Part shown: piece by piece, positions 16,698 to 25,661 of the stretch
Numbering within the stretch: position 1 is the stretch's first letter
How the letters are laid out: each line of letters opens with the position of its first letter
NCBI GenBank assembly: GCA_003164045.1
Contig: PLRU01000019.1
Span: forward strand, 1-53,322
Length of the DNA: 53,322 nt
Origin: Candidatus Lustribacter telmatis
GTDB taxonomy: Bacteria; Vulcanimicrobiota; Vulcanimicrobiia; Vulcanimicrobiales; Vulcanimicrobiaceae
Direction: 5' to 3'
Made by a program: the position numbers and the translations under genes
The notes under the pieces: model-generated
What the model was told of the DNA's origin: nothing
Seen by the model: only the letters and a program-made list of their open reading frames with translations
Database searches by the model: none

Positions 16698-17405
16698 TTA
16701 CACGTGCAGGTAACGGCGCATGACGTCTTCGTTCCCGCGTAGGTCGTCGGGAACCCCGGCGTAGACGACTTCGCCTTGGTCGAGGATATAGCAGCGGTCG
16801 GCGACGCCGAGGGCGGAATAGAGATTTTGCTCGACGAGCAGAATCGTCATGCCCGCGGCCTTGATCTCGCGGATCACCGCCTCGACCTCGCGCACGATCA
16901 GCGGCGCGAGGCCTTCGGTCGGCTCGTCGAGCAGCAGCACGCGCGTATGTTGCACGAGTGCGCGCGCGATCGCGAGCATTTGCTTCTCACCGCCGGAAAT
17001 CTCGTCGCCCTTGTTGGCGAGCCGCTCGCGTAAACGCGGGAAGCGCTCGTAGACGCGGTCGAGCGACCAGCCCGGTTTGCGCGCGGTAACCTGCGCGATG
17101 CGCAAGTTTTCCGCGACCGTGAGGTTGGTAAAGATGCGGCGCTCTTCCGGGACGAGCGCAATGCCCTTGCGCGCGATCTCCATCATCTCTTTCCCGGCAA
17201 GCTCCTCGCCGGCAAACGTGACGCTTCCGCTTTGCGGCTGCACCCAGCCGACGATCGACTTGAGCGTGGTGGTTTTGCCGGCGCCGTTGCGCCCGAGCAG
17301 CGCGACGGTTTCGCCCTCGCCGACGTGCAGCGAGACCGACTTGAGGATGTGGCTCTCGCCGTAATAGCTGTTAACGTTCTCGAGCGCTAACAGCGGTTCG
17401 CTCAC
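16698..17405 (-). CDS. livF: Branched-chain amino acid-type ABC transporter ATP-binding protein
   Basis: A 235-residue ABC ATPase with Walker A GRNGAGKTT (about 38-46), signature ISGGEKQML (about 136-144; LSGG variant) and Walker B VLLLDEPTEGLAP (about 156-168). The EGLAP extension and the C-terminal ...VMRRYLHV are typical of LivF. It overlaps the livG stop by 4 nt (GTGA). It pairs with LivG to energise uptake through LivH/LivM. Last gene of the operon. Confidence 0.93.
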   Translation of the reverse strand: MSEPLLALENVNSYYGESHILKSVSLHVGEGETVALLGRNGAGKTTTLKSIVGWVQPQSGSVTFAGEELAGKEMMEIARKGIALVPEERRIFTNLTVAENLRIAQVTARKPGWSLDRVYERFPRLRERLANKGDEISGGEKQMLAIARALVQHTRVLLLDEPTEGLAPLIVREVEAVIREIKAAGMTILLVEQNLYSALGVADRCYILDQGEVVYAGVPDDLRGNEDVMRRYLHV

Positions 17406-18172
17406 GACTCGATCTCCGCTTCGCTGTGTCCGCCGAGGTACGCGTCCTGCACGCGCCCGTTGGCGCGAATTTCGGCCGGCGTGCCGTTGGCAAGCACGCT
17501 GCCCGATTCGAGGACGGTGATCGAGTCGGAGATTCCCATGATGAGATCCATGTCATGTTCGATGATAAGGACCGTCATGCTGCTTGCCAGCTTACGTATG
17601 AGCGCTTCGGTTTTGCGTGCTTCGTCGCGCGACATGCCGGCGACCGGTTCGTCGAGAAGCAATATCTCGGGTTTTGTCGCCAGCGCGATGGCGATGTCGA
17701 GGCGCTTCTTGTCGCCGTGGGCGAGGTCGCCCGAGCGCACGCCGGCGACACCGCTGAGTTCGAGTTGCTCGATCGCGCGCTCCGCGAGCGCATCGACGTC
17801 GGTGAGCCGATCCGAGCGGCGGAACACTTCGAGTGCGAACGCGCCCTGCGTGTGCGCGAGCGCGGCCAGACGGCAATTCTGAAGTACCGTTTGTTCGGGG
17901 TAAATATTCGCAGTTTGAAAGGCTTTGGCGATTCCGAGGTGCACGCGGCGCGTCCCGCTGAGCCGCGTGATGTCACAGCCCTTGAAGAAGATCGCGCCGC
18001 TCGTGACATCGGTCGTGCCCGAGAGCATGTTGAAGAACGTCGTCTTCCCGGCGCCGTTCGGCCCGATCACCGCCCGCAGTTCACCCTGGGCAACGCTGAA
18101 ATCGATATCGGCGTTGGCCGCAAACCGCCCGAACGACTTGCCGAGCCCCTTCGTCTCAAGGATTGCGGTCAT
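17402..18172 (-). CDS. livG: Branched-chain amino acid-type ABC transporter ATP-binding protein
   Basis: A 256-residue ABC ATPase: Walker A GPNGAGKTTFFN, the LivG-specific GxDITRLSGTRRVHLGIAKAFQ Q-loop region, signature DLAHGDKKRLDIA (in place of LSGGQ, as usual in LivG) and Walker B ILLLDEPVAGMS. Its C-terminal end (VQDAYLGG) matches LivG, which usually ends EAYLG. ATG overlaps the livM stop (ATGA). Substrate class of the transporter is not fixed by the ATPase; Liv-like systems also carry amides, urea and aromatic acids. Confidence 0.93.
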   Translation of the reverse strand: MTAILETKGLGKSFGRFAANADIDFSVAQGELRAVIGPNGAGKTTFFNMLSGTTDVTSGAIFFKGCDITRLSGTRRVHLGIAKAFQTANIYPEQTVLQNCRLAALAHTQGAFALEVFRRSDRLTDVDALAERAIEQLELSGVAGVRSGDLAHGDKKRLDIAIALATKPEILLLDEPVAGMSRDEARKTEALIRKLASSMTVLIIEHDMDLIMGISDSITVLESGSVLANGTPAEIRANGRVQDAYLGGHSEAEIES

Positions 18173-19233
18173 TTTGAGGACCCCGTGCTCACGGATTTTG
18201 CGAGCAGCGCGCGGTCTTTCGCACGGCCGGAGAAACGCTTGGCGATTGTGCCGACGATGCCGGCCGGCAAGAAGATGATCACCGCGACGAAGATCACGCC
18301 TTCGACCAGGCGCCAGTAACTGATGTGCGCGGAAAGCACGGCTTCCAGGTACATGATGAGGCCGGTGCCGAGGACCGGTCCGAGTAGCGTCTGCACGCCG
18401 CCGACGATCGTGTAGATCACGAGCGACCCGCTGCGTTCGATGCCGACGGATTCGACCGCGACGCTTCCGTCATACAGCGCGCGAAGGGCGCCGGCAAAGC
18501 CGGTCAGCGCGCCGGAAATCGCGAACGCCGCCAGCCGGTAGGCCGCCGCGTTGAAGCCGATAAGCGAACTGCGTTCTTCGTTTTCGCGGATCGCGGTGAG
18601 GACTTCGCCGAACTGCGAGCGCGTCAGCGCGCGCATGCCGATCATCACGCCGCAGAGAGCCAGCGCGCTGACGATATACCAGAGCTTGATGTCGCTCAGA
18701 TTTCCGAAGGGTCCCAGCGCGAGGGGCGGCAACGCCGTTCCGAGGTCGATCGAATACGGCCCGATCGGTAGCAGGGCGGCGGGGATCGATTGCAGTCCGT
18801 CGTCGCCGTTGGTCCAATCCTGGGCCTGCTCTACAACGAAGTAGATCATTTGCGCAAACGCCAGCGTCAAGAGCGCAAAGTAGATGCCGTACAGCCGTAC
18901 CGCGAGTGCGCCGACGAGTAGTGCGAGAATCGTCGCGGCGAGCGTGGCGCCGATGACGGCCAGCCAAAGATTCGGATGCTGCGGCATCAGCCGGATCAGC
19001 AGCAAGGCGGCCACGTAGCCGCCTCCGCCGTAAAACATCGCGTGGCCATACGAGAGCAGCCCCGTATAGCCCAGCAGAAAATTGAAGCCGATTGAAGCGA
19101 TGCTCACGATGACGATCTGCGTTGCCAAACCCGCGTAGCCGTCGATCGCATGAAAGATAAACGGGAAGAGGGCGAGTCCGGCGAGCGTGAACAAGGCAAA
19201 GCGCACGCCTGCCCCGCGCTGGGAGACGTTCAC
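18169..19233 (-). CDS. livM: Branched-chain amino acid-type ABC transporter permease
   Basis: A 354-residue integral membrane protein with about 9-10 hydrophobic helices. The LLGYTGLLSYGHAMFYGGGGY segment near the N-terminus and AFAISGALTGFAGALRALYDG near residue 245 are the conserved LivM permease motifs contacting the ATPases. GTG start overlaps the livH stop by 4 nt. It forms the heteromeric channel with LivH. Confidence 0.92.
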   Translation of the reverse strand: MNVSQRGAGVRFALFTLAGLALFPFIFHAIDGYAGLATQIVIVSIASIGFNFLLGYTGLLSYGHAMFYGGGGYVAALLLIRLMPQHPNLWLAVIGATLAATILALLVGALAVRLYGIYFALLTLAFAQMIYFVVEQAQDWTNGDDGLQSIPAALLPIGPYSIDLGTALPPLALGPFGNLSDIKLWYIVSALALCGVMIGMRALTRSQFGEVLTAIRENEERSSLIGFNAAAYRLAAFAISGALTGFAGALRALYDGSVAVESVGIERSGSLVIYTIVGGVQTLLGPVLGTGLIMYLEAVLSAHISYWRLVEGVIFVAVIIFLPAGIVGTIAKRFSGRAKDRALLAKSVSTGSSK

Positions 19234-20099
19234 TGCCGGATCACTTCACTCTCGCCGAGCAAACCTTGCGGGCGCAGCAGCAGCACGAGCGCCATGCAGA
19301 GGTAGATGATCACGTTTGCGGCCGGTGCGAAGGCGAGCGTCGTCAAGCTTTGCAGCTCGCCGATCAAGAGACCACCGAGGACGGCGCCCCAAAAACTGCC
19401 GAGCCCGCCGACCACGACGACGACGAACGACGGGACGAGAAATGCAAACCCCGTGCCCGGTGCGATGCTGTAGATGGGCGAGGCGGCGGCGCCGACGAGT
19501 CCGGCGATCGCGGCGCCGACGGCGAACACGATCGTCGAGGCCTGCCGGATGTTTCCGCCCAGCAGTTGCACCATCGTACGGTCGCGCACGCCGGCGCGCA
19601 CGATCAGCCCGTAGTCGGTGCGTTCCATGAAAAGCCAAACGAGGACGAGCATCGCGATGACGCCGGCCGCAAAGAGCAGCCGATAGAGCGGGTACACCAA
19701 TGGCCCGATCGCCACCGATGTGGCGAGGCCTTGCAGGGCCGGATACTGTTGTGTGGTCGCACCGAAGATCAAGCGCAGCGTCTCTTCGACGATCAACGCG
19801 ATCCCGAACGTCACGAGAATTTGCGAGGTGACGTCTTTGCCGTAGAATGGCCGAAGCAGCACCCGGTCGAGAATGATGGCGAAAATCGCGACGCCGATCG
19901 GCGCGGCGATGAACGCAGCGCCAAGGCCCCAATTCTGCGCCACGACGAGTCCTATGTAAGCGCCGATTGCGTAAAATGCGCCGTGAGCAAAATTTACCAG
20001 GCGTAATGTTCCGAAGACGATCGTCAGTCCGACCGCGATCGCGACGTAGATCAGACCGAGTACGAGCCCGTTCAGCAGGGCTTGAGATAGAGCGACCAC
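19230..20099 (-). CDS. livH: Branched-chain amino acid-type ABC transporter permease
   Basis: A 289-residue permease. GTG 20099 is used as start because it gives the normal LivH length and N-terminus (ALSQALLNGLVLGLIYVAIAVGLT); the frame is open 64 codons upstream into non-coding sequence. The LRLVNFAHGAFYAIGAYIG motif and the C-terminal GGLGSFWGAVLGGLLIGELQSL loop identify the family. Lies 79 nt after the binding-protein gene, with a hairpin in between, a layout that normally lets the binding protein be made in excess. Confidence 0.92.
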   Translation of the reverse strand: MVALSQALLNGLVLGLIYVAIAVGLTIVFGTLRLVNFAHGAFYAIGAYIGLVVAQNWGLGAAFIAAPIGVAIFAIILDRVLLRPFYGKDVTSQILVTFGIALIVEETLRLIFGATTQQYPALQGLATSVAIGPLVYPLYRLLFAAGVIAMLVLVWLFMERTDYGLIVRAGVRDRTMVQLLGGNIRQASTIVFAVGAAIAGLVGAAASPIYSIAPGTGFAFLVPSFVVVVVGGLGSFWGAVLGGLLIGELQSLTTLAFAPAANVIIYLCMALVLLLRPQGLLGESEVIRQ

Positions 20100-20125
20100 G
20101 TGACCCCGTGTGTGAGAAGAACCGA

Positions 20126-20157
20126 AACGGGCCGGCGCATTGCTGCACCGACCCGTT
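20126..20157 (-). promoter_or_regulatory. Hairpin between binding-protein and permease genes
   Basis: Arms AACGGG-cgg-gca and tgc-ccg-CCCGTT pair around a TTGC loop with two single mismatched bases. On the leftward transcript the stem is followed by TTCGGTTCTTCT. It is probably an mRNA 3'-end stabiliser or weak terminator that lowers permease expression. Confidence 0.5.
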
Positions 20158-20178
20158 GGCGATTGGTGCGCGTAGCGG

Positions 20179-21426
20179 TTATGCGGTTTCCATTTTGCAG
20201 GACAGGCTATCGAGCGGGGCCATGACACCCGGGCCGTTGTGCTCTTCGAGCACGCGGGCGAAGTTGAAGCCGTCGGCGTTGCGGTCGGCAAGCGGAATGC
20301 CTTCCACGACCAGCACGGAGTTCACGCCCTGGTGATCCTCCTTGCGGAAGTGCTCCGGTCCCTTGGTCATGTTCCATTGGATGGTTTCGAGAATCGGGAT
20401 CAGTTTCGCGGGATCGGTCGAGTGCGCTTGTTCCACCGCCAGCTTGTAGACCATCATGTTCACGTAGGCGCACTCTGCACCGTTCGACGGGTACGTCTTG
20501 TAGCGGTCGTAGAACGCTTCGACGAACTTCTTCGCAAACGTGTAGTGCTTCGCGTGGTACTGCCAGTAGAACGGCGCCGTCGAGACGACGTTGGTGAAGT
20601 TGTCCTTGGTGCCTTTCGCCATGTATTCGTCGACCAGCGGCACGAGGATCTTGCACGTCTTCGTCAATCCGAACGTGGCGGCCTGATTGAGGCAATTGAC
20701 CATGTCGGCGCCGAACTCGGTGAGCACGAGCACGTCGGGCTTCGCCGCTTGGGCTTGCGAAAGTGCGCTCGAGAAATCCGTCGTGCCGAGCTTGAGCTTC
20801 ACGTAGGCGATCTCTTTGGCGCCCTTCGGGTTGACGACGGCCGCGAGGTTGTCGTGCACCGACCAGCCCCACGAGTAGTCGGCGGTGATGTGGAACCACG
20901 TGCCGGTGCCGTATTTCGAGATCAGTGTACGGGCGAGCGCCTGGGCACTCATGTAGGCGTCGTTATAGCGCCGGAAGGTGTGCTTGTGGCAGTTCTGATT
21001 CGTCGTCTCGTCGCCGTGCGTGAGCGTCGCCATGAACAGCGAGCCCTTTTGCTGGCAGAGACCGGACACCGCGACGGCCGTGCCGGTCGACGACCCGCCG
21101 GTAATCATCACCGCGCCGTCGCGTTCGATCATGCGCTGCGCGTTGTCGCGGGCGACGCCCGCGGTCGTCTGGTCGTCGCCGACCGACGACTTGACCTTTT
21201 GCCCCATGATGCCGCCGGCTTTGTTGATCTCATCGATGGCCATGTTGTAGGCGCGAAGCTGATCCTTGCCCTGTTCGGCATATGGGCCGGACAACGGCAC
21301 GTCGAGACCGACGACGATCTCTTTGTTCTGCGCGGAGAGGATTGCCGGGCAGCCGAAGGCGACCGCCGACGCAGCGGCGGTCGCTCCGATAAAGCGGCCG
21401 CGGGAAGTTGTCGGTACATGCGTCAT
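20179..21426 (-). CDS. Liv-type ABC transporter substrate-binding protein
   Basis: A 415-residue periplasmic binding protein (family 6, LivJ/AmiC-like). A signal sequence of about 27 residues (SRGRFIGATAAASAVAF; a single RxR, not a full twin-arginine motif) precedes EIVVGLDVPLSGPYAEQGKDQ. The GDDQTTAGVARDNAQRMIERDGAVMITGGSS region and the C-terminal half are typical. ATG 21426 is preferred over GTG 21432 because AAGGAG is 7 nt upstream of the former. First gene of the livHMGF operon. The ligand is unknown. Confidence 0.9.
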   Translation of the reverse strand: MTHVPTTSRGRFIGATAAASAVAFGCPAILSAQNKEIVVGLDVPLSGPYAEQGKDQLRAYNMAIDEINKAGGIMGQKVKSSVGDDQTTAGVARDNAQRMIERDGAVMITGGSSTGTAVAVSGLCQQKGSLFMATLTHGDETTNQNCHKHTFRRYNDAYMSAQALARTLISKYGTGTWFHITADYSWGWSVHDNLAAVVNPKGAKEIAYVKLKLGTTDFSSALSQAQAAKPDVLVLTEFGADMVNCLNQAATFGLTKTCKILVPLVDEYMAKGTKDNFTNVVSTAPFYWQYHAKHYTFAKKFVEAFYDRYKTYPSNGAECAYVNMMVYKLAVEQAHSTDPAKLIPILETIQWNMTKGPEHFRKEDHQGVNSVLVVEGIPLADRNADGFNFARVLEEHNGPGVMAPLDSLSCKMETA

Positions 21427-21493
21427 TGGCACGCTCCTTGAGGGAAACGAGACGGTAAGTGTTCCTGCGATTCACCTGTGAAAAGAACAACCC

Positions 21494-21509
21494 TGCGACC
21501 TCAGTCGCA
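21494..21509. repeat. Small palindrome in the liv upstream region
   Basis: TGCGAC, loop CTCA, GTCGCA lies 68 bases ahead of the binding-protein ATG, within the 148-bp divergent gap (21427-21574). It may be an operator for the liv operon; no confident -35/-10 pair was seen next to it. Confidence 0.35.
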
Positions 21510-21574
21510 CGGCTTGCAAGGATTCTTCGCGGCCGAAGAGGCGGGGCGGGCGGCTCCGCGGTAGGTGCCTAGCG

Positions 21575-22024
21575 ATGAAGCGTGTCTTAGCCGCCGCGGC
21601 GCTCGTGCTGGCCGGCTGTTCCTCGGCCCCGTTGCTCCAGCCACCGGATCGGGTCGACTCGTTCTGCAGCGAAAAGGAACCCCGCGGCACGGCCATCGCG
21701 AGTATCCTCGGCAGCGTGTCCGACCGCATCGAGACCAGCGTGGCTTACCCGGGCGACGCGCTGCTGCGCACCGACGTCAAACAGAACAGCGGCATCATCG
21801 GCCACTGGAAATCTCAGCCGCTCTACATGCCCGGCACGGCCGCCGCGATCGGCGTTTCGGGCAACTACATCGACGTGACCGACGTGGTGATCGACAACCA
21901 GCTCTCGGGCGCCGAGTCGCGGTTGATCTACGTGACGGTCAGCACGCCGCAGGGCCCGAAAAATCTCGTGCTTCGCGCCTACGACACGCAGAACGTCTGC
22001 GTCGAGGGCACCCGCCTCAGTTAG
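21575..22024 (+). CDS. Hypothetical lipoprotein
   Basis: A 149-residue protein with a lipoprotein signal: MKRVLAAAALVLAGCSS, lipobox LAGC, Cys15. The mature domain has no recognisable family; it is beta-strand-rich (IYVTVSTPQGPKNLVLRAYD) with two further cysteines (near residues 31 and 142) that could form a disulfide. It is divergent from the liv operon and its last four bases overlap the stop region of the convergent small membrane gene. Confidence 0.65.
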   Translation: MKRVLAAAALVLAGCSSAPLLQPPDRVDSFCSEKEPRGTAIASILGSVSDRIETSVAYPGDALLRTDVKQNSGIIGHWKSQPLYMPGTAAAIGVSGNYIDVTDVVIDNQLSGAESRLIYVTVSTPQGPKNLVLRAYDTQNVCVEGTRLS

Positions 22025-22308
22025 GGGTTGCGGAAATCGGTGCCGATGAGCTGCTCGACGAGCAAGCCGGTAAGCACCGTCCACGTCTCGAGCACCGTGA
22101 ACGTGCGGACCTGGAGGGCGAGCGGCAGCAGCAGTACGCCGCCGGCGGCGAGTAAGAAGAGGCCGCCGGCAAAGCGGCCGACGGCGCGCAGCGCGACCGC
22201 GGGCCGCGACACGCCGGCAGCGACGTCGCGTGCGAGCCGCAGGGGCGAACGCGACGCGAGGTTCCAGAGCACGAAGGCGCCGGTATCGACGGCAATTGCC
22301 GCCGCCAC
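22021..22308 (-). CDS. Small membrane protein (95 aa)
   Basis: Hydrophobic protein with one clear transmembrane helix (about 47-65, GLFLLAAGGVLLLPLALQV) and an amphipathic N-terminal part. GTG 22308 starts 18 nt downstream of the sufU stop, on the same strand, so it may be the last gene of the suf transcript. No family recognised. Its 3' end overlaps the convergent lipoprotein gene by 4 nt. Another frame of similar length is open here; this one is preferred for its membrane-like composition. Confidence 0.5.
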   Translation of the reverse strand: MAAAIAVDTGAFVLWNLASRSPLRLARDVAAGVSRPAVALRAVGRFAGGLFLLAAGGVLLLPLALQVRTFTVLETWTVLTGLLVEQLIGTDFRNP

Positions 22309-22325
22309 CCGGAGGACGTCTCCGC

Positions 22326-22724
22326 TCAGGTTGCCGCTTCGTCGGGCCAGGTGGCGATTTCACCGAGCGCCGCGCTCTTGGCGACCTTGAGGCCCAGCAT
22401 CGCGCACTTCATGCGGGTCGGGCTGATGCCGATGCCGACGTTTTCGAGCACGACATCGTGCGAGAGCTGCGCCACTTCTTCGAGCGTCTTGCCCTTGATC
22501 GACTCGGTCAGCATCGAAGCCGACGCTTGCGAGATCGCGCAGCCCTTGCCGGAAAAGCGCACGTCGGCGATCTTCCCATCCGCGCCAACCAGCAATTCCA
22601 TCTGAATCTTGTCGCCGCAGAGGGGATTCAAGTCTTCCGCGACGGCTGTCGGATGCTCGAGATGCCCAAAATTCCGCGGATTGCGGTAGTGGTCGAGTAT
22701 GTACTCTTTGTAGAAGTCGTCCAT
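22326..22724 (-). CDS. sufU: SufU-type iron-sulfur/sulfur-relay scaffold
   Basis: A 132-residue IscU-fold protein. It begins DFYKEYILDHYRNPRNFG and has three conserved cysteines: NPLCGDK (about 36), GKGCAISQAS (about 61) and RMKCAMLG (about 112), as in SufU, which accepts persulfide sulfur from SufS through a zinc-bound thiolate. The spacing before the third Cys (long insertion) is that of SufU rather than IscU. ATG overlaps the last base of the sufS stop. Confidence 0.93.
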   Translation of the reverse strand: MDDFYKEYILDHYRNPRNFGHLEHPTAVAEDLNPLCGDKIQMELLVGADGKIADVRFSGKGCAISQASASMLTESIKGKTLEEVAQLSHDVVLENVGIGISPTRMKCAMLGLKVAKSAALGEIATWPDEAAT

Positions 22725-23974
22725 CAGCTGATCTTAAAGACCTCAGCTGCCTTCTCTAAGGCTGCAATGAGGACGTCGATGTCGGCTTCCGTCGTGTAGA
22801 GATAGAAGGAAGCGCGCGCGGTGGCCGGCCAGTTCATCTTGTCCATCAGCGGCATCGCGCAGTGGTGGCCTGCGCGGATGCAGACGCCTTCGAGATCGAG
22901 GATCGAGGCGAGATCGTGCGCGTGGATGTCGGCGAAGTTGAACGAGATCACGCCGCCGCGGTCTTCCGGCTTTGCCGGACCGTAGCACTGCAAGCCGCGC
23001 GCGGCGAACGGCGCCAAACGCTCGAGCGCATAGGCGGTGATGCGGACTTCGTGTTCGCGGATCCACGCCATCCCGACGTTCGTGAGGTAATCGCAGGCCG
23101 TGCCGAAGGCGATCGCGTCGGCAATGTTGCTGGTGCCGGCTTCGAATTTCCAAGGCAGTTCGGCGTACGTCGTCGTGTCGTAGGCGACCGTGCGGATCAT
23201 GTCGCCGCCGGTGAGGAACGGCGGCATCGCTTCGAGTAGCGCGCGCTTGCCGTAGAGAAAGCCGATGCCGGTCGGAGCGCACATCTTGTGGCCGCTCACC
23301 GCCATGAAATCCACATCGAGCGCTTGCACGTCGACCGGCATGTGCGGCACCGATTGCGCGGCGTCGACCAGCACGAGTGCGCCGGCGGCATGGGCGCGTG
23401 GAATGATCTGCTCGAGCGGCGCGATCGAACCGAGCACGTTGCTCACGTGCGAGAGCGCGACCAGCTTCGTACCGCGCAGCAGTTCATCGAGGTTTCCGAG
23501 CTGCAGCGTGCCGTCGTCGTCGGCTTTGATGTAGCGCAATTCCGCGCCGGTCTTGGCGGCGAGCAGTTGCCACGGAACGATGTTCGAGTGGTGTTCGACT
23601 TGGGTCGTGAGGATCGCGTCGCCCGGCTTGAGGTTTTGCATGCCCCAGGTAAAGCTGACGAGGTTGATGGCCTCGGTCGTGTTGCGCGTCCAGATGATTT
23701 CGGCGGAGTGCGCGGCGTTGACGAACCGCGCGACTTTGACGCGCGCTTCTTCGAACGCATCGGTTGCGCGCGCCGCGATTTCGTACACGCCGCGGTGAAT
23801 GTTGGCGTTATACGACGAGTAGTAGTCGACCAGCGCGTCGATCACGACTTGCGGCTTCTGCGAACTTGCGGCCGAGTCGAGGTAGACCAGCCGTTTGCCG
23901 CGCGAGGTCGGTTTTGCGAGGATGGGAAAATCCGCCGCGATGGCCGTGGCGCGCGCGTCGGCTGAGGCGATCAT
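22724..23974 (-). CDS. sufS: Cysteine desulfurase SufS
   Basis: A 416-residue PLP enzyme of the class V aminotransferase fold, group II desulfurase: converts Cys to Ala and a persulfide for Fe-S assembly. Seen: YLDSAASSQKP near residue 30, ATEAINLV, VDAAQSVPHM, the PLP-Lys motif VSGHKMCAPTGIGFLYG (about 230), GTSNIA and the catalytic Cys loop CIRAGHHCAMP (about 369). ATG overlaps the sufD stop (ATGA). Confidence 0.95.
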   Translation of the reverse strand: MIASADARATAIAADFPILAKPTSRGKRLVYLDSAASSQKPQVVIDALVDYYSSYNANIHRGVYEIAARATDAFEEARVKVARFVNAAHSAEIIWTRNTTEAINLVSFTWGMQNLKPGDAILTTQVEHHSNIVPWQLLAAKTGAELRYIKADDDGTLQLGNLDELLRGTKLVALSHVSNVLGSIAPLEQIIPRAHAAGALVLVDAAQSVPHMPVDVQALDVDFMAVSGHKMCAPTGIGFLYGKRALLEAMPPFLTGGDMIRTVAYDTTTYAELPWKFEAGTSNIADAIAFGTACDYLTNVGMAWIREHEVRITAYALERLAPFAARGLQCYGPAKPEDRGGVISFNFADIHAHDLASILDLEGVCIRAGHHCAMPLMDKMNWPATARASFYLYTTEADIDVLIAALEKAAEVFKIS

Positions 23975-24864
23975 CGCCGGGCTCCTGCCAACTTTTCTTC
24001 GAGCAGCGTGCGGAGTTCTGCGCGCAAGGCTTCGCCTGGGAAACGTGAGACGGCGGGCTCGAAAAAGCCCAGCGCGATCAGTTTCTCGGCGGCGTCGCGT
24101 TCGATGCCGCGGCTCATCAAATAGAAGATGTGTTCTTCGTCGATCGCCCCGACCGTCGCGCCGTGAAATGCCTTGACGTCGTTCGCCGCGATTTCGAGCG
24201 CCGGGATCGCATCGATCTTGGCGTCTTTACCGATCAGCAGCGTGTCGTCGCGCAGCGAGGCCTCGGAGCCGTGCGCGTGCGGCATGATGCGGATATTGCC
24301 GAAATACCGCCCGCGGCCGCGTCCGGCAGCGATGCTGCGCACGACGGTTTGCGAGGTGGTGTGCGGTACGTTGTGCTGCACTTCCGTCGTCAACTGCACG
24401 ACTTCGCGCGCGACGGGGAAGAAGAGTGCTGCGATCTCGCTGTTGGCGCCTTCGCCCGTGTGATCGCTGATGACTTGATCGGTGACCGACGCGCCGCCGA
24501 GCAGCGCGACGTTCCAGCCGACGCGAGCTTCGGCGCCGACGTGCGAGATGCGCTTGGCATCGATGCGCACGGCCCCGCCGACGTTTTGCAGAACCGTATA
24601 GGTGATGTCGGCCCGCGCCGCAGCGGTCACCGTGGTGGTGACGGCGATCTCAAGATCGGCGTTACCGGTCAGACGCTCGACGATGGTCGCGCGCGCGCCC
24701 TCGCCGGCGGTGACGAACGTCTGCGCCACGAGTGCCGTATCGGCCACGTCATAAGAAATGACGATCGGTTCGTCGGTGTTGACGCCGGCCGGAATTTCGA
24801 CGTGCGTTCCGCGCTCGTCGCGCGAAACGGAAACCGTGGGGGCGATGACGCTAAGCAACGCCAC
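23971..24864 (-). CDS. sufD: SufB/SufD-family protein (SufD type)
   Basis: A 297-residue SufBD core-domain protein, shorter than typical SufD (about 400). The right-handed beta-helix core is visible (DITYTVLQNVGGAVRIDAKRI... region, then HAHGSEASLRDDTLLIG) with the conserved DVKAFHGATVGAIDEEHIFYLMSRGI motif containing the SufD-type His. There are no cysteines, so it resembles SufD, not the cluster-building SufB. GTG start overlaps sufC by 14 nt. With SufC it should form the ATPase scaffold, but a SufB partner is not encoded here. Confidence 0.88.
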   Translation of the reverse strand: MALLSVIAPTVSVSRDERGTHVEIPAGVNTDEPIVISYDVADTALVAQTFVTAGEGARATIVERLTGNADLEIAVTTTVTAAARADITYTVLQNVGGAVRIDAKRISHVGAEARVGWNVALLGGASVTDQVISDHTGEGANSEIAALFFPVAREVVQLTTEVQHNVPHTTSQTVVRSIAAGRGRGRYFGNIRIMPHAHGSEASLRDDTLLIGKDAKIDAIPALEIAANDVKAFHGATVGAIDEEHIFYLMSRGIERDAAEKLIALGFFEPAVSRFPGEALRAELRTLLEEKLAGARR

Positions 24865-25624
24865 CGGCGACCTCTTCGCGAATGGTGTCGTAGCCTTCGC
24901 GCTCGACGCGTTCCGCGAGGTCGGGACCGCCGGTTTTCACGATGCGGCCGTCCATCATGATGTGCACGACATCGGCCGGAACGTGCCGCAGAATGCGCGG
25001 ATAGTGGGTGATGATCAGGAAGCCCGTGTCCTTGCCGTCGTCGGTGGCCCGCATCGCTTCGATCGACTTGCCGACCGATTGCAGCGCATCGACGTCGAGA
25101 CCGGAATCGGTCTCATCGAGCACGGCGTACTTCGGGGCCAGGATCGCGAGCTGAAGCATCTCGAGGCGCTTCTTCTCGCCGCCCGAGAACCCGTCATTGA
25201 CGTAGCGCGAGAGAAACGCCGCGTCCATATCGAGGACTTCGAGCTTCTCGTAAATCATCGCGCGGAATTTGGCCGGCGGCAGATCGTCGGGTTTGACCGC
25301 CATGCGCGCGGTGCGGATGAAGTTCGCGACCGAGACGCCCGGGATGGCGGCCGGGTATTGAAACGAGAGAAACAGGCCCGCGCGGGCGCGCTTATCGGGC
25401 GAGAGGCCGAGCAGATCGGTGCCGTCGAGGCTCACCGAACCGCCGAGAACCTCGTAATTGGGGTGGCCGCTCATGGCGAAGGCCAGCGTCGATTTGCCGC
25501 TGCCGTTGGGACCCATCAGCGCATGAACCTTGCCGGGCTCCACGGTGAGGTCGATCCCCTTGAGGATTTCCTTGCTGTCGACGGCGGCGCGCAGGCCGGA
25601 AATGACGAGTCCGCGTTTACTCAC
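24851..25624 (-). CDS. sufC: Fe-S assembly ATPase SufC
   Basis: A 257-residue ABC-type ATPase: Walker A MGPNGSGKSTLA (near 37-48), signature GFSGGEKKRLEML and Walker B YAVLDETDSGLD, with the DSGLD sequence typical of SufC. Two GTG starts are in frame (25630 and 25624); the nearby promoter places the transcript start at about 25625, so the mRNA is probably leaderless and begins at the second GTG. First gene of sufCDSU, divergent from sufR. Confidence 0.94.
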   Translation of the reverse strand: MSKRGLVISGLRAAVDSKEILKGIDLTVEPGKVHALMGPNGSGKSTLAFAMSGHPNYEVLGGSVSLDGTDLLGLSPDKRARAGLFLSFQYPAAIPGVSVANFIRTARMAVKPDDLPPAKFRAMIYEKLEVLDMDAAFLSRYVNDGFSGGEKKRLEMLQLAILAPKYAVLDETDSGLDVDALQSVGKSIEAMRATDDGKDTGFLIITHYPRILRHVPADVVHIMMDGRIVKTGGPDLAERVEREGYDTIREEVAGGVA

Positions 25625-25631
25625 GCCCACG

Positions 25632-25661
25632 ATTGTACGGGTTTGGCGGGAAGAAAGTCAA
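25632..25661 (-). promoter_or_regulatory. Sigma70-type promoter of the suf operon
   Basis: On the minus strand, -35 TTGACT (25661-25656), 18-bp spacer and -10 TACAAT (25637-25632). Transcription should start 6-8 nt later, at or next to GTG 25624. The -35 box overlaps one arm of the inverted repeat in the sufR/sufC gap. Confidence 0.75.
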
